From Vibrio fortis (GTDB taxonomy: Bacteria; Pseudomonadota; Gammaproteobacteria; Enterobacterales; Vibrionaceae), in NCBI RefSeq assembly GCF_000695685.1, contig NZ_JFFR01000009.1:62001-126000 (forward strand): a stretch of DNA of 64,000 nt, in the 5' to 3' direction. The position numbers were made by a program, and so were the translations under genes. Each line of letters opens with the position of its first letter. The first letter of the stretch is position 1. Shown here piece by piece: positions 47,073 through 56,043 of this stretch. The notes beneath the pieces are model-generated. The model searched no databases. It saw only the letters and a list, made by a program, of their open reading frames with translations, and was not told the origin of the DNA.

Positions 47073-47702
47073 ATGATCGATCTAGCTATTCTTCCTGTTT
47101 ACTTAACTGCCGTCGTTGCACTGCTTCTTCTTCCTGGTCCTGACATGTTACTGATCGCAAGCTCTAGTATGAGTTACGGGCGAAAAGTAGGCTTGTTTGC
47201 GAGTTTAGGTAATGCGACGTCTGGGATCATTCTGACGGTTTTAGCGGCTATGGGTGTATCGGCGTTGATTGCAATGAGCCCGCTTGCTTTAAAAGCACTT
47301 CATCTGTTGGGTGGTGCATACTTGTTGAAAATGGGGTGGGATTGCCTTTGTTCTGATCAAGGTGATGCGCCTGAGCTTAGTGACAACTCGGCAGCTAAAG
47401 CGTACTACCAAAGAGCGCTGATCAGTAATTTGCTTAATCCAAAAGCATTGGTGTTCTTTGTGATGTTTCTCCCTCAGTTCGTTTCAACTAACATTGAAGC
47501 CACATCGGGTGAACAAATGCTTGTGTTGGGCTTGCTGCTTAATTTGTTAGGCTTAACTTTTAATTTCTTACTGGTTGCACTGGCAGGAACTCTGGGCAAA
47601 CCATTATTGGAAAACGCGAAATTTAGAACGTATCAACAGAAAGTAATGGGTGGCGTGTTTGTGATCTTGTCGCTTTGGATGCTGTCTTCGTTTTTTGGTT
47701 AA
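47073..47702 (+). CDS. LysE/RhtB-family exporter
   Basis: 209 residues from the ATG at 47073; an upstream TTG at 47025 would add 16 residues outside the family's usual start. Six helices; conserved LLLPGPDMLLIASSSMSYGRKVGL and LISNLLNPKALVFFVMFLPQFV. Exports a neutral amino acid or related compound. Second member of this family in the window (the other at 23778). Ends in a shared bidirectional hairpin. Confidence 0.9.
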   Translation: MIDLAILPVYLTAVVALLLLPGPDMLLIASSSMSYGRKVGLFASLGNATSGIILTVLAAMGVSALIAMSPLALKALHLLGGAYLLKMGWDCLCSDQGDAPELSDNSAAKAYYQRALISNLLNPKALVFFVMFLPQFVSTNIEATSGEQMLVLGLLLNLLGLTFNFLLVALAGTLGKPLLENAKFRTYQQKVMGGVFVILSLWMLSSFFG

Positions 47703-47724
47703 TCTAAGCCAAACTCAATTGAAT

Positions 47725-47752
47725 AAAAATGGACGCCTGAGCGTCCATTTTT
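47725..47752. terminator. bidirectional terminator
   Basis: Perfect 12-bp stem AAAAATGGACGC (47725-47736) / GCGTCCATTTTT (47741-47752) with loop CTGA, between convergent genes. Confidence 0.88.
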
Positions 47753-47813
47753 GTATCGAAAGAGCTATTTTACTAAGCGTCTAGATTCGCTCTCAAACAC
47801 GAGTTTAAAGCTA

Positions 47814-49526
47814 CTATTGGTTGAGTTCGCTCTGATGCTTTTCGATGAGCTGATTCATGTATTCCTCACCTCGTTGAATCGCTTCAGAGTAGCTCTTACC
47901 CTGTTCGTAAGAGGTGACCGTTTCGTAGTACACCTTCACTTTAGGTTCTGTACCTGAAGGTCGAACGATAATGCGTGCCCCGTCTGCTAGATGGTAAATA
48001 AGCACATCACTTGCAGGAAGGTTGATCGCTTCCGTAGCTCCACCGACCGTAACACGGAGCGATGATTGCAAATCTTCAATGACTTTTATCGCAATGCCAT
48101 TGATGGCCGTTGGCTGTTGGCTTCTCAATTTAGAGCCAATAGAAGGGGCTGTTGGGTCAAGTGCAATGCTACGCTGAGCGTTAGTATATAGGCCGTGTTG
48201 CATGTAGATATCAGCCAGCAAGTCCCACACTGTCTTGCCTTGTGATTTGAGCTCTTCAACAAGTTGAGCAAATACCACTAGAGCAGATAGGCCATCTTTA
48301 TCACGGACTAGAGTACCCATGGTGTAACCAAGTGCTTCTTCATAGGCAAACAAGAACTCATTGTTTTCATCTTCCAACTGCATACCAACGTTAGTCAGCC
48401 ATTTGAAGCCTGTTAAGGTTTGGAAGTATTTTGCTCCATTCGAATTTGCGACTTTTTCCAGCAGGGTTGAAGAGACGATACTGTTACCGATAAGCTGTGT
48501 TTTCGTGTGCGCTTTGGCTGACAAGTACTGTGCGAAGAGCACGCCAACTTGGTCACCGGTCAGCATCTTATATCCGCCTTCTGGAAGTTTGACTGCAACC
48601 GCAAATCTGTCTGCATCCGGGTCGTTAGCACAAGCGATATCGGCATCTACACTCTCTGCCAATTGAACAACCAGATCCATAGCTCCTTTCTCTTCCGGGT
48701 TAGGGAAGTTAACGGTCGGGAAATGCCCATCCGGTTCTCGTTGTTCAGCAACACTGAATACTTTATGGAAGCCATTGTCGTGGAGTAGGTCCTCAGCCAT
48801 TTGCGCGCCGACGCCATGCATCGCAGTATACGCAATAACCGTTTCCAATTCGGAGCCTTGTTTGCTGATAAAAGAAGCTTGATTCACGGCTTGGCGGTAA
48901 GCTTGATAGTATTCTTCCGTTAGCCAAACCAGTTTCTCATCTTGTTCTGCATCACTTAAGCTCATTAGCGGGATGGGTTTGGTCGCTGCGATATCGATCT
49001 CTGCTGCGATGCCACTGTCGTGTGGTGGGATGATTTGTGCACCATTCTCCCAGTACACCTTGAAGCCATTGTACTCTGGCGGATTGTGACTCGCTGTAAC
49101 AACAATGCCAGCGGCTGCTCCAAAACGTTCAATACCAAAGGCGACGATAGGTGTTGCGGCCACTTTACTCGTTAGGTAAACCTTAAAACCAAGTGCACAC
49201 AGAACAGATGCGGTATCGGTAGCAAACTGCTTCGAATCCAGTCGTCCATCGTAGCCAATAACAACACCACGTTGCAGCGCTTGTGGAACATGGTCAGCTA
49301 GGTAGTGGCCTAAACCTGTTGCTGTTTCTTGAATCACTAAACGATTCATTCGATTAGGACCGCAGCCCACTTTGCCGCGTAAACCCGCTGTACCAAACTC
49401 TAATCTTTGACTGAATCGATCGCCAATTTCATCGTGATTCTTCTCATCAATCAGTAGCTGAAGTTCTTCGCGAGTTCTTGGATCTGGGTCTCTCGCCAAC
49501 CAGTTCATGGCATCTTGCATATTCAT
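47814..49526 (-). CDS. phosphohexomutase (phosphoglucomutase/phosphomannomutase)
   Basis: 570 residues from ATG 49526 (GAGAAGG upstream); an earlier start at 49556 is less likely. Alpha-D-phosphohexomutase with all four site motifs: catalytic serine TASHNPPEYNG, metal loop DPDADR, sugar loop EEALGY and phosphate loop RPSGTEPK. It interconverts hexose 1- and 6-phosphates in the cytosol for nucleotide-sugar or glycogen metabolism; the size fits the large bacterial PGM2-like group that also acts on pentoses. The specific substrate is uncertain. Confidence 0.93.
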   Translation of the reverse strand: MNMQDAMNWLARDPDPRTREELQLLIDEKNHDEIGDRFSQRLEFGTAGLRGKVGCGPNRMNRLVIQETATGLGHYLADHVPQALQRGVVIGYDGRLDSKQFATDTASVLCALGFKVYLTSKVAATPIVAFGIERFGAAAGIVVTASHNPPEYNGFKVYWENGAQIIPPHDSGIAAEIDIAATKPIPLMSLSDAEQDEKLVWLTEEYYQAYRQAVNQASFISKQGSELETVIAYTAMHGVGAQMAEDLLHDNGFHKVFSVAEQREPDGHFPTVNFPNPEEKGAMDLVVQLAESVDADIACANDPDADRFAVAVKLPEGGYKMLTGDQVGVLFAQYLSAKAHTKTQLIGNSIVSSTLLEKVANSNGAKYFQTLTGFKWLTNVGMQLEDENNEFLFAYEEALGYTMGTLVRDKDGLSALVVFAQLVEELKSQGKTVWDLLADIYMQHGLYTNAQRSIALDPTAPSIGSKLRSQQPTAINGIAIKVIEDLQSSLRVTVGGATEAINLPASDVLIYHLADGARIIVRPSGTEPKVKVYYETVTSYEQGKSYSEAIQRGEEYMNQLIEKHQSELNQ

Positions 49527-49920
49527 TAACCTTCTCGTTATAAATCGGCTTTGCAATCAATGTAATTGATATTCATTCGCATTACCTTGAAGGCAATCGT
49601 AAAACTTGCGCAAACAGTGATAAAGGTTCGACTTTTTTGCTGAGGCACAAATTAAATAATTGAGCATTTAGTAACTAACGCGACCTTGAATATTTGAGTA
49701 TCGATAACTAGCCTTTTACATAAATATAACAAAAAGTAACAACTTCGCTGTTTTTGAACCTTTTATCGAGTTTGCTCGTAGCTTTTAACAGGTAGCAGTG
49801 TTGGCAATCTGTCATTGAGGATTGCTTGTCGGTCTGATTCCAAGTCTTTCATTTTTGAGACGGCGTTTGCCGTTTGATAGCTCGCACATATCCAATATGG
49901 ATGGATAGAGGAGAGATCTT
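49527..49920. promoter_or_regulatory. divergent promoter region of the mutase gene and cox cluster
   Basis: 394 bases without a gene. A candidate Fur box at 49559-49577 matches 13 of the 16 fixed positions of the AATGANAATNATTNTCATT-type consensus, 33 bases before the mutase start. The cox side has a strong ribosome site GAGGAGAGATC before a TTG codon. No terminator or RNA gene seen. Confidence 0.4.
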
Positions 49921-51129
49921 TTGAAACGATTATTGCTGAGGTATGCGCTACTAATCAGTAGTGTTATGTCGCTGTTAGTGGCTCCACTTGTTCAAGCAAC
50001 GAGTGAATACAACATGACGCAAGGGGTAACGGAGATTAGTGGCAAAGTCTACGAGCTGCACATGCTGATCTTCTACATTTGCTGCGCCATTGCGTTTGTT
50101 GTGTTTGGTGTCATGTTCTATTCGATCCTAAGGCACAGGAAATCGAAGGGAGCAGTTGCCGCACATTTTCATGAAAGCACCAAAGTCGAAATCATCTGGA
50201 CCATCATTCCTATTATCATCCTTATCGCAATGGCAATCCCTGCAACCAAAACCTTGATTGCAATGGAAGATACTTCTCAATCTGAAATCACAGTTAAAAT
50301 TACAGGCTCACAATGGAAGTGGCATTACAGCTACTTCGGTGAAGACGTCGAGTATTTTAGTTTACTGGCAACCAGTGACAAAGAGATTGAAGGTATCGAA
50401 GCGAAAGGCGCGCATTACTTGTTAGAGGTAGACAAACCACTTGTGCTACCGATTAATCGCAAAGTCCGTTTCTTAATGACCTCGGACGATGTGATTCACT
50501 CTTGGTGGGTTCCTGCATTCGCTGTGAAAAAAGACACAATTCCAGGTTTTATTAATGAAGCTTGGACAAAAATAGATGAGCCCGGCGTTTATCGTGGTCA
50601 ATGTGCCGAGTTATGTGGTCGTGCTCACGGCTTCATGCCGATTGTTGTTCAAGCCATGGAAGAAGAAGATTTCGATGTTTGGCTGGCTGACCAGAAGGCG
50701 CTCGCGATTGCTGAGGCTCAAGCCGCTAAGGAAGCATTAGATGCGTCACTTTCTTTAGATGAGCTGAATTCGATTGGTGAGCAGGTTTATGCATCTCGCT
50801 GTGCTGTTTGTCATCAAGCAAACGGCGAGGGGATTCCAGGCGCGTTCCCTGCTATTAAGGGTAGCCCAGTGGCACTTGGAAATGTATCGGAGCATATTGA
50901 TGTCATCGTCTATGGCCGCTCTGGAACTGCGATGCAGGCCTTTGATAACCAACTTACAGAAAAAGAGATCGCTGCAGTAATCACCTACCAACGAAATGCT
51001 TGGGGTAATGATACTGGTGATGTTATTCAAGCGTCAGACATCAATGCCTACAAGCAGCAAGTTGAAGGTGGAGGTGAGGATGCTGCCACCGACTCGAATG
51101 CAACGCCGAATAGCAAGGAGGCGATATGA
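49921..51129 (+). CDS. coxB: cytochrome c oxidase subunit II with fused cytochrome c
   Basis: 402 residues starting with TTG, chosen because of the strong GGAGAG ribosome site and the signal-like N-terminus. Two membrane helices (about 38-60 and 80-103), then the periplasmic copper A domain with ligands in HSWWVPAF and GQCAELCGRAHGFM. A C-terminal cytochrome c domain carries Cys 294, Cys 297 and His 298 (CAVCH) with a distal Met in TAMQAF. The fusion makes this a caa3-type oxidase. First gene of the cluster; its end overlaps coxA by four bases. Confidence 0.96.
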   Translation: MKRLLLRYALLISSVMSLLVAPLVQATSEYNMTQGVTEISGKVYELHMLIFYICCAIAFVVFGVMFYSILRHRKSKGAVAAHFHESTKVEIIWTIIPIIILIAMAIPATKTLIAMEDTSQSEITVKITGSQWKWHYSYFGEDVEYFSLLATSDKEIEGIEAKGAHYLLEVDKPLVLPINRKVRFLMTSDDVIHSWWVPAFAVKKDTIPGFINEAWTKIDEPGVYRGQCAELCGRAHGFMPIVVQAMEEEDFDVWLADQKALAIAEAQAAKEALDASLSLDELNSIGEQVYASRCAVCHQANGEGIPGAFPAIKGSPVALGNVSEHIDVIVYGRSGTAMQAFDNQLTEKEIAAVITYQRNAWGNDTGDVIQASDINAYKQQVEGGGEDAATDSNATPNSKEAI

Positions 51130-52772
51130 GTTCACCAATTAACAAGCCGGTGAAGTCTGCTCCGGCTGAAGATTTAGCGGCTAGTCATACTGCTGACGAT
51201 TTAATCGATGTAACTGAGCATGACCATCATGAAGCTCCTAAGGGGTGGGCTCGTTGGCTCTATTCCACTAACCACAAAGATATAGGCACACTCTATTTGT
51301 GGTTCAGTTTTGCCATGTTCCTCACGGGTGGCGCGATGGCAATGGTCATTCGCGCTGAGCTATTTCAGCCAGGGTTACAGCTGGTTGAGCCAGACTTCTT
51401 CAATCAGATGACAACCGTTCATGGGTTGATCATGGTATTTGGTGCAGTCATGCCAGCGTTTACCGGCCTTGCCAACTGGATGATTCCGATGATGATCGGA
51501 GCGCCAGACATGGCTCTGCCTCGTATGAACAACCTCAGTTTTTGGATCCTTCCTTTTGCTTTCCTCATTTTAGTTGGATCATTGTTTACTGAAGGTGGTG
51601 GCCCAAGCTTTGGTTGGACTTTCTACGCGCCTCTATCGACAACTTATGGGCCAGACAGTACGGCACTGTTTGTGTTTTCTGTTCATATCATGGGTATCAG
51701 TTCGATCATGGGTGCGATCAACGTGATTGTAACCATCGTCAATATGCGAGCTCCAGGTATGACTTGGTTCAAGCTGCCGATGTTCGTTTGGACATGGTTG
51801 ATTACTGCGTTCTTGTTAATAGCGGTGATGCCAGTCCTCGCAGGCGCGGTAACTATGGTGCTAACCGATAAGTACTTTGGGACGAGCTTCTTTGATGCGG
51901 CTGGTGGGGGAGACCCTGTGATGTTCCAACACATCTTCTGGTTCTTTGGGCATCCAGAGGTGTATATCATGATATTGCCATCGTTTGGCATTGTTTCAGC
52001 GATTATCCCAGCTTTCAGTGGTAAGCGTTTGTTTGGTTACCATTCAATGGTTTATGCAACGTGCAGTATTGCAATCTTGTCTTTCTTGGTATGGGCACAC
52101 CATATGTTCACCACTGGGATGCCAGTCTTCGCCGAGCTGTTCTTTATGTATTGCACTATGCTGATAGCGGTGCCTACAGGAGTGAAGGTGTTTAACTGGG
52201 TTGCGACCATGTGGCGAGGGGCGCTGACCTTCGAAACTCCGATGCTCTTTGCGATCGCGTTTATTGTACTGTTTACCATCGGTGGCTTCTCTGGGCTGAT
52301 GTTGGCGATTGTTCCTGCCGACTTCCAATATCATGACACCTACTTTGTGGTTGCGCATTTCCATTATGTTCTGGTGACTGGCGCAGTGTTCTCTATCATG
52401 GCGGCGGCTTACTATTGGCTGCCCAAATGGACGGGCAACATGTATGACCACAAATTGAGTTTGTGGCACTTCTGGACTTCGGTCATTTCCGTGAATGTTC
52501 TTTTCTTCCCAATGCACTTCCTTGGTTTAGCGGGGATGCCACGTCGTATCCCTGACTACGCGATTCAGTTTGCTGATGTGAATCAGGTGGTGTCGATTGG
52601 CGGTTTTGCCTTCGGTTTATCGCAATTGATCTTCTTATGGTTGGTCATCAAATGCATTAAAGGTGGAGAGCCAGCAGAGAGTAAACCTTGGGAGAGAGCT
52701 GAAGGACTTGAGTGGACAGTCCCAAGTCCTGCACCGCATCACACCTTTACACACCCACCAAAAGTGGACTGA
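51126..52772 (+). CDS. coxA: cytochrome c oxidase subunit I
   Basis: 548 residues with twelve expected helices. Heme a, heme a3 and copper B ligands occur in MTTVHGLIMVFG, FWFFGHPEVYIMILP (His and the cross-linked Tyr), HHMFTTG and HFHYVLVTG. Reduces oxygen to water and pumps protons; the GHPEVY motif and an ESG-less K-channel pattern are as in type A oxidases. The N-terminal 40 residues are variable and acidic. Overlaps coxB by ATGA. Confidence 0.97.
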   Translation: MSSPINKPVKSAPAEDLAASHTADDLIDVTEHDHHEAPKGWARWLYSTNHKDIGTLYLWFSFAMFLTGGAMAMVIRAELFQPGLQLVEPDFFNQMTTVHGLIMVFGAVMPAFTGLANWMIPMMIGAPDMALPRMNNLSFWILPFAFLILVGSLFTEGGGPSFGWTFYAPLSTTYGPDSTALFVFSVHIMGISSIMGAINVIVTIVNMRAPGMTWFKLPMFVWTWLITAFLLIAVMPVLAGAVTMVLTDKYFGTSFFDAAGGGDPVMFQHIFWFFGHPEVYIMILPSFGIVSAIIPAFSGKRLFGYHSMVYATCSIAILSFLVWAHHMFTTGMPVFAELFFMYCTMLIAVPTGVKVFNWVATMWRGALTFETPMLFAIAFIVLFTIGGFSGLMLAIVPADFQYHDTYFVVAHFHYVLVTGAVFSIMAAAYYWLPKWTGNMYDHKLSLWHFWTSVISVNVLFFPMHFLGLAGMPRRIPDYAIQFADVNQVVSIGGFAFGLSQLIFLWLVIKCIKGGEPAESKPWERAEGLEWTVPSPAPHHTFTHPPKVD

Positions 52773-52780
52773 GGTGAGCC

Positions 52781-53386
52781 ATGAACAAGCAATCGCGAGA
52801 CGAACATACACAAACTCAAAATAACACCACAAAGCGGTCAACCAAGAAACTGACGGCCTATTTGGTATTGAGTGTGATTGGCATGTTTGGCTTTGGGTTT
52901 GCTTTGGTGCCGCTGTATGACGTGATGTGTGAAGCTTTGGGTATCAATGGCAAAACCAATACGGTGTCTGCGGTTCAGCCTCAAGGTATGCAGCCCGATT
53001 ACAGTCGCACCGTGCGAGTTGAGTTCATGTCGCATATTAAGCCCGATATGCCATGGCGATTTGAGCCAGAGAAGCGCGTGCTTGAAGTTCACCCTGGTGA
53101 AGTGATTCAGACCAACTACATTGCAACCAATATGTCTGGGCTGAATCTAGTTGGGCAAGCGGTGCCGTCGGTATCTCCCGGCAACGGTGCAACATACTTC
53201 AATAAGATGGAGTGCTTTTGCTTCAATCAACAACCGTTGAACGCCAAGCAGAGTACCGAAATGGGCTTGATCTTCTATATCGAGCCTAATATTCCAGAGT
53301 CGATCCACACTCTGACTCTCTCTTATACCTTATTTAACATTACCAATGGGACGTCATCAGAGCAGGATGTAGTCGCGAAAAACTGA
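52781..53386 (+). CDS. ctaG: copper chaperone CtaG/Cox11
   Basis: 201 residues: one N-terminal membrane helix (about 27-48) and a periplasmic immunoglobulin-like domain. The copper-binding motif is present as CFCFNQQPL, with KMECF just before. Delivers copper to the copper B site of subunit I. Eight bases after coxA and with GAGGTGAGCC as ribosome site, so same operon. Confidence 0.94.
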   Translation: MNKQSRDEHTQTQNNTTKRSTKKLTAYLVLSVIGMFGFGFALVPLYDVMCEALGINGKTNTVSAVQPQGMQPDYSRTVRVEFMSHIKPDMPWRFEPEKRVLEVHPGEVIQTNYIATNMSGLNLVGQAVPSVSPGNGATYFNKMECFCFNQQPLNAKQSTEMGLIFYIEPNIPESIHTLTLSYTLFNITNGTSSEQDVVAKN

Positions 53387-53425
53387 GCCGTCGCAAGAAC
53401 CTGTATCAACAAAAGGAGTTGAGCA

Positions 53426-54310
53426 ATGAGTTCTAAAAAGGAAATCTACTTTGTTCCGCATCAGAGTCACTGGCCTCTAGTTGGCGCTGTCGCTCTATTT
53501 CTTGTCGCGCTTGGCTCAGGGTTAACTGTGCAGAATATGGGGACTGACGCAGCGGGTGGAGTATTTGGCAAAGTTACTTTGCTACTGGGCTTTGCGGTGC
53601 TGCTTTATATGTTGGCAGGGTGGTTCAGCAATGTAATTACCGAGTCGTTAAGTGGCCTCTATTCTGAGCAGATTTCTCGCTCCTTCCGACAAGGTATGAG
53701 CTGGTTTATTTTCTCTGAAATCATGTTCTTCGGTGCCTTTTTTGGCGCACTTTTCTACGCGCGAATGATCTCGGTGCCTTGGTTAGGTGGTGCAGGGAAC
53801 AATGGGATGACTCATGAGGTGTTGTGGCCGATGTTTCAATCGATGTGGCCGCTAACAACCACGCCAGATGGCGTCACGACTCAAGCTATGTCTTGGCAGG
53901 GGTTACCGCTGAAAAATACCGTCATCTTATTGCTCTCGTCCGTGACACTGCACATGGCTCATATCAGCCTTGAAAAGAACCAACGTATGGCGCTAACGGT
54001 TTGGTTGGAAATTACAATAGTGCTCGCAGGCTTTTTTCTTTTCTTCCAAGCAGAAGAATATATCCATGCCTACCAAGAGATGAACTTGACTTTACAGTCA
54101 GGCATCTACGGTAACACTTTCTTTTTACTTACTGGTTTTCATGGCTTGCATGTCTGCTTAGGGACTATCTTTTTGATCGTGTTATTAGGGCGTGTAGCCA
54201 AAGACCACTTTACGCCTAAAGACCATTTTGCCTTCCAAGCAGGTAGCTGGTATTGGCACTTTGTTGATGTGGTCTGGCTAGGTCTGTTTATCTTCGTTTA
54301 CGTGTTGTGA
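53426..54310 (+). CDS. coxC: cytochrome c oxidase subunit III
   Basis: 294 residues with seven helices. FFSEIMFFGAFFGALFYARM style block (starting WFIFSEIMFFG), QAEEYIHAY with the conserved acidic residues, TGFHGLHVCLGTIFL, and the C-terminal WYWHFVDVVWLGLFIFVYVL end are all typical. An AGGAG ribosome site precedes the ATG. It stabilises the oxygen site. Last gene before the reversed DUF2909 gene. Confidence 0.96.
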   Translation: MSSKKEIYFVPHQSHWPLVGAVALFLVALGSGLTVQNMGTDAAGGVFGKVTLLLGFAVLLYMLAGWFSNVITESLSGLYSEQISRSFRQGMSWFIFSEIMFFGAFFGALFYARMISVPWLGGAGNNGMTHEVLWPMFQSMWPLTTTPDGVTTQAMSWQGLPLKNTVILLLSSVTLHMAHISLEKNQRMALTVWLEITIVLAGFFLFFQAEEYIHAYQEMNLTLQSGIYGNTFFLLTGFHGLHVCLGTIFLIVLLGRVAKDHFTPKDHFAFQAGSWYWHFVDVVWLGLFIFVYVL

Positions 54311-54336
54311 TTGCTCTAGACATTGTGTACGAGCAG

Positions 54337-54567
54337 TTAGTAAGGGCGTGGATTAGGCGTGATAAAGCCTGTCGCCATCGCAAGAAGCAATAGGACCACC
54401 ACAACGGCAGAGAAGAAGACGCGTCGCCCGAGGAAATGACTTAGTTGTTTGCCACTGTGTTTGCCAGATGAGAACTGAAATAACGCTTTCATGAGGTTGA
54501 AGGCAATAACAAACAGAAGGGCGACAAGAAGAACTTTAAACAAGATTACGGATGTCGATGAAACCAT
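54337..54567 (-). CDS. small membrane protein, DUF2909 (twin helix)
   Basis: 76 residues with two helices (about 8-28 and 49-68) separated by a basic loop (SSGKHSGKQLSHFLGRR). DUF2909 proteins sit inside cox clusters of many proteobacteria on the opposite strand, which supports a role in oxidase assembly. The ribosome site AGGGG is in the coding start of the next gene, and its ATG shares the CCATGG site with that gene's ATG. Confidence 0.85.
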   Translation of the reverse strand: MVSSTSVILFKVLLVALLFVIAFNLMKALFQFSSGKHSGKQLSHFLGRRVFFSAVVVVLLLLAMATGFITPNPRPY

Positions 54568-55429
54568 GGTGTTAACCCCTAATGAAGCAAATCATCAAAT
54601 CAATCAACGTCGAAATATCGGCGTTTGGGTGGTTGCTCTTTTAACTTTGGTTTCTGTCAGCTTATTAATCAAGTTGGGGTTATGGCAAAGAGAGCGTGGG
54701 TTTGAGAAGCAGCAGCTTGAACAACATCTAGCGATGAGAGCAACGCAACCAAGTAAGCCACTGGTTACTGTGTTAACGGATTGGGAAATTTGGGCAAATA
54801 GTATCGAAAGTAAAGCTCTCTCTATAACGGACCAGAGCAATGGCGCTGCAGGCAGTGAATACTTAAAGATGTTGAATGGTACTAAAGTAACGGTGAACTT
54901 CGCTGAGGATAACGGGTTGATGTTCTTACTGGACAATCAAACTCACCAAGGCAGTGTTGGGTACATCTTGTATCAGTTAATGCCTGTAGTTGGATTCTCT
55001 GAGCCAAAGTACATCTTAGTGGATTTAGGTTTTGTCAAAGCCAGCAAAAAGCGTAGTGAGCTTCCGGTGATTGAATTGCCTTTAATGCCTCAACAAGTTT
55101 CAGGTCGTTTATATGTGCGTTCGACTAACCCATTAAGTTCTGATTTGGCTTTAGAAGAGACCACGCCGAAGCGTATTCAAAATTTAAATATCGCAGCGAT
55201 ATCCGATTATACCGCTACAGATATTCTACCTGTTTTGTTTCAACCGATTCAGGATGAGACGTGGCCTTATGAATTGCTATGGCGGCCAACAGCGATGAAG
55301 TCGGAAAAACACTTTGGCTATTCAGTGCAGTGGTTTGCGATGGCAGCAGTATTGTCGGGATTGATGTTGCTATTGGGCTACCGCTTTTTCAGCAAGCGCG
55401 ACAAAAGGGAGAATCACGATGAAAAGTGA
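54566..55429 (+). CDS. SURF1-family oxidase assembly factor
   Basis: 287 residues from the ATG at 54566 (an ATG at 54491 lies inside the opposing gene). Two terminal membrane helices: about 22-40 with the conserved LLIKLGLWQRERG, and 258-280 ending the protein. Between them is a periplasmic domain with ILVDLGFV and FGYSVQWFAMA before the second helix. SURF1 helps insert heme a. The gene overlaps the next one by eleven bases. Its start codon shares bases with the opposing DUF2909 start. Confidence 0.9.
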   Translation: MVLTPNEANHQINQRRNIGVWVVALLTLVSVSLLIKLGLWQRERGFEKQQLEQHLAMRATQPSKPLVTVLTDWEIWANSIESKALSITDQSNGAAGSEYLKMLNGTKVTVNFAEDNGLMFLLDNQTHQGSVGYILYQLMPVVGFSEPKYILVDLGFVKASKKRSELPVIELPLMPQQVSGRLYVRSTNPLSSDLALEETTPKRIQNLNIAAISDYTATDILPVLFQPIQDETWPYELLWRPTAMKSEKHFGYSVQWFAMAAVLSGLMLLLGYRFFSKRDKRENHDEK

Positions 55430-55991
55430 TGAGCAAATGGCATTTGAGAAAAGGCGCCGTAAAGGACGATGGCTACTTGTCGGGCTTGTTATTATTTTTG
55501 CTTTGCCAGCCATTATCGCGAAAACCGTTTTAGACCAGCACTGGTACAACGAAGGGGCAACCAATACTGGTTTACTTATTGAGCCAAGGGTGACGCTTAA
55601 TGATTTCTCTATAGATTTTGAAGATCCAAATCAGGGGTGGCTTATTGGTTATGTTGCCCCTGAAGACTGCAACCAACTATGCGAGCAGCAGCTTCATTAC
55701 ATTAAACAGAGCTATTTGGCCTTGGGTAAAAATCGCGAACGTGTGACGCCAGTGATCTTTGCTATTAGCGCTGAAAGCAACAGTGCTGTTGACCATGAGG
55801 ATTTCACACAAGTAATGGTTAATCAACAGCTTACCAATAGACTCGGTGAAGCCTCTATTGTTGTCATCGACCCTCTAGGGCAGCTAGTGATGGTGTACAA
55901 GAGTGTTGCTCAGTCAGAAGAGCTAGTGCCTCAATCAAAAGGCTTAATCCATGATTTGAAGAAGCTACTAAAGTTGTCTCGAGTCGGGTGA
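55419..55991 (+). CDS. Sco-like thioredoxin-fold membrane protein
   Basis: 190 residues: basic N-terminus, one membrane helix (about 17-35), then a periplasmic domain. A CxxxC pair at Cys 84 and Cys 88 (EDCNQLCEQQL) sits where Sco proteins have their copper CxxxC. The later VVIDPLGQLVMVYKS resembles the YLIDP-strand of Sco and peroxiredoxin-like folds. The equivalent position between SURF1 and ctaA is held by a similar protein in Pseudomonas. Likely delivers copper or reduces the copper A cysteines, since no other Sco gene is in the cluster; this is inference. Confidence 0.75.
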   Translation: MKSDEQMAFEKRRRKGRWLLVGLVIIFALPAIIAKTVLDQHWYNEGATNTGLLIEPRVTLNDFSIDFEDPNQGWLIGYVAPEDCNQLCEQQLHYIKQSYLALGKNRERVTPVIFAISAESNSAVDHEDFTQVMVNQQLTNRLGEASIVVIDPLGQLVMVYKSVAQSEELVPQSKGLIHDLKKLLKLSRVG

Positions 55992-56043
55992 GTTTCTAAA
56001 AGAGTAGCGAGTTGTTTCACAACAGATAGGGAGATCGGTATTG

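Noticed and set aside
52044..52517. 157-codon reverse frame inside coxA
   Set aside because: Rich in His, Arg and Gln as expected of a shadow of a membrane-protein gene; the forward gene is certain.
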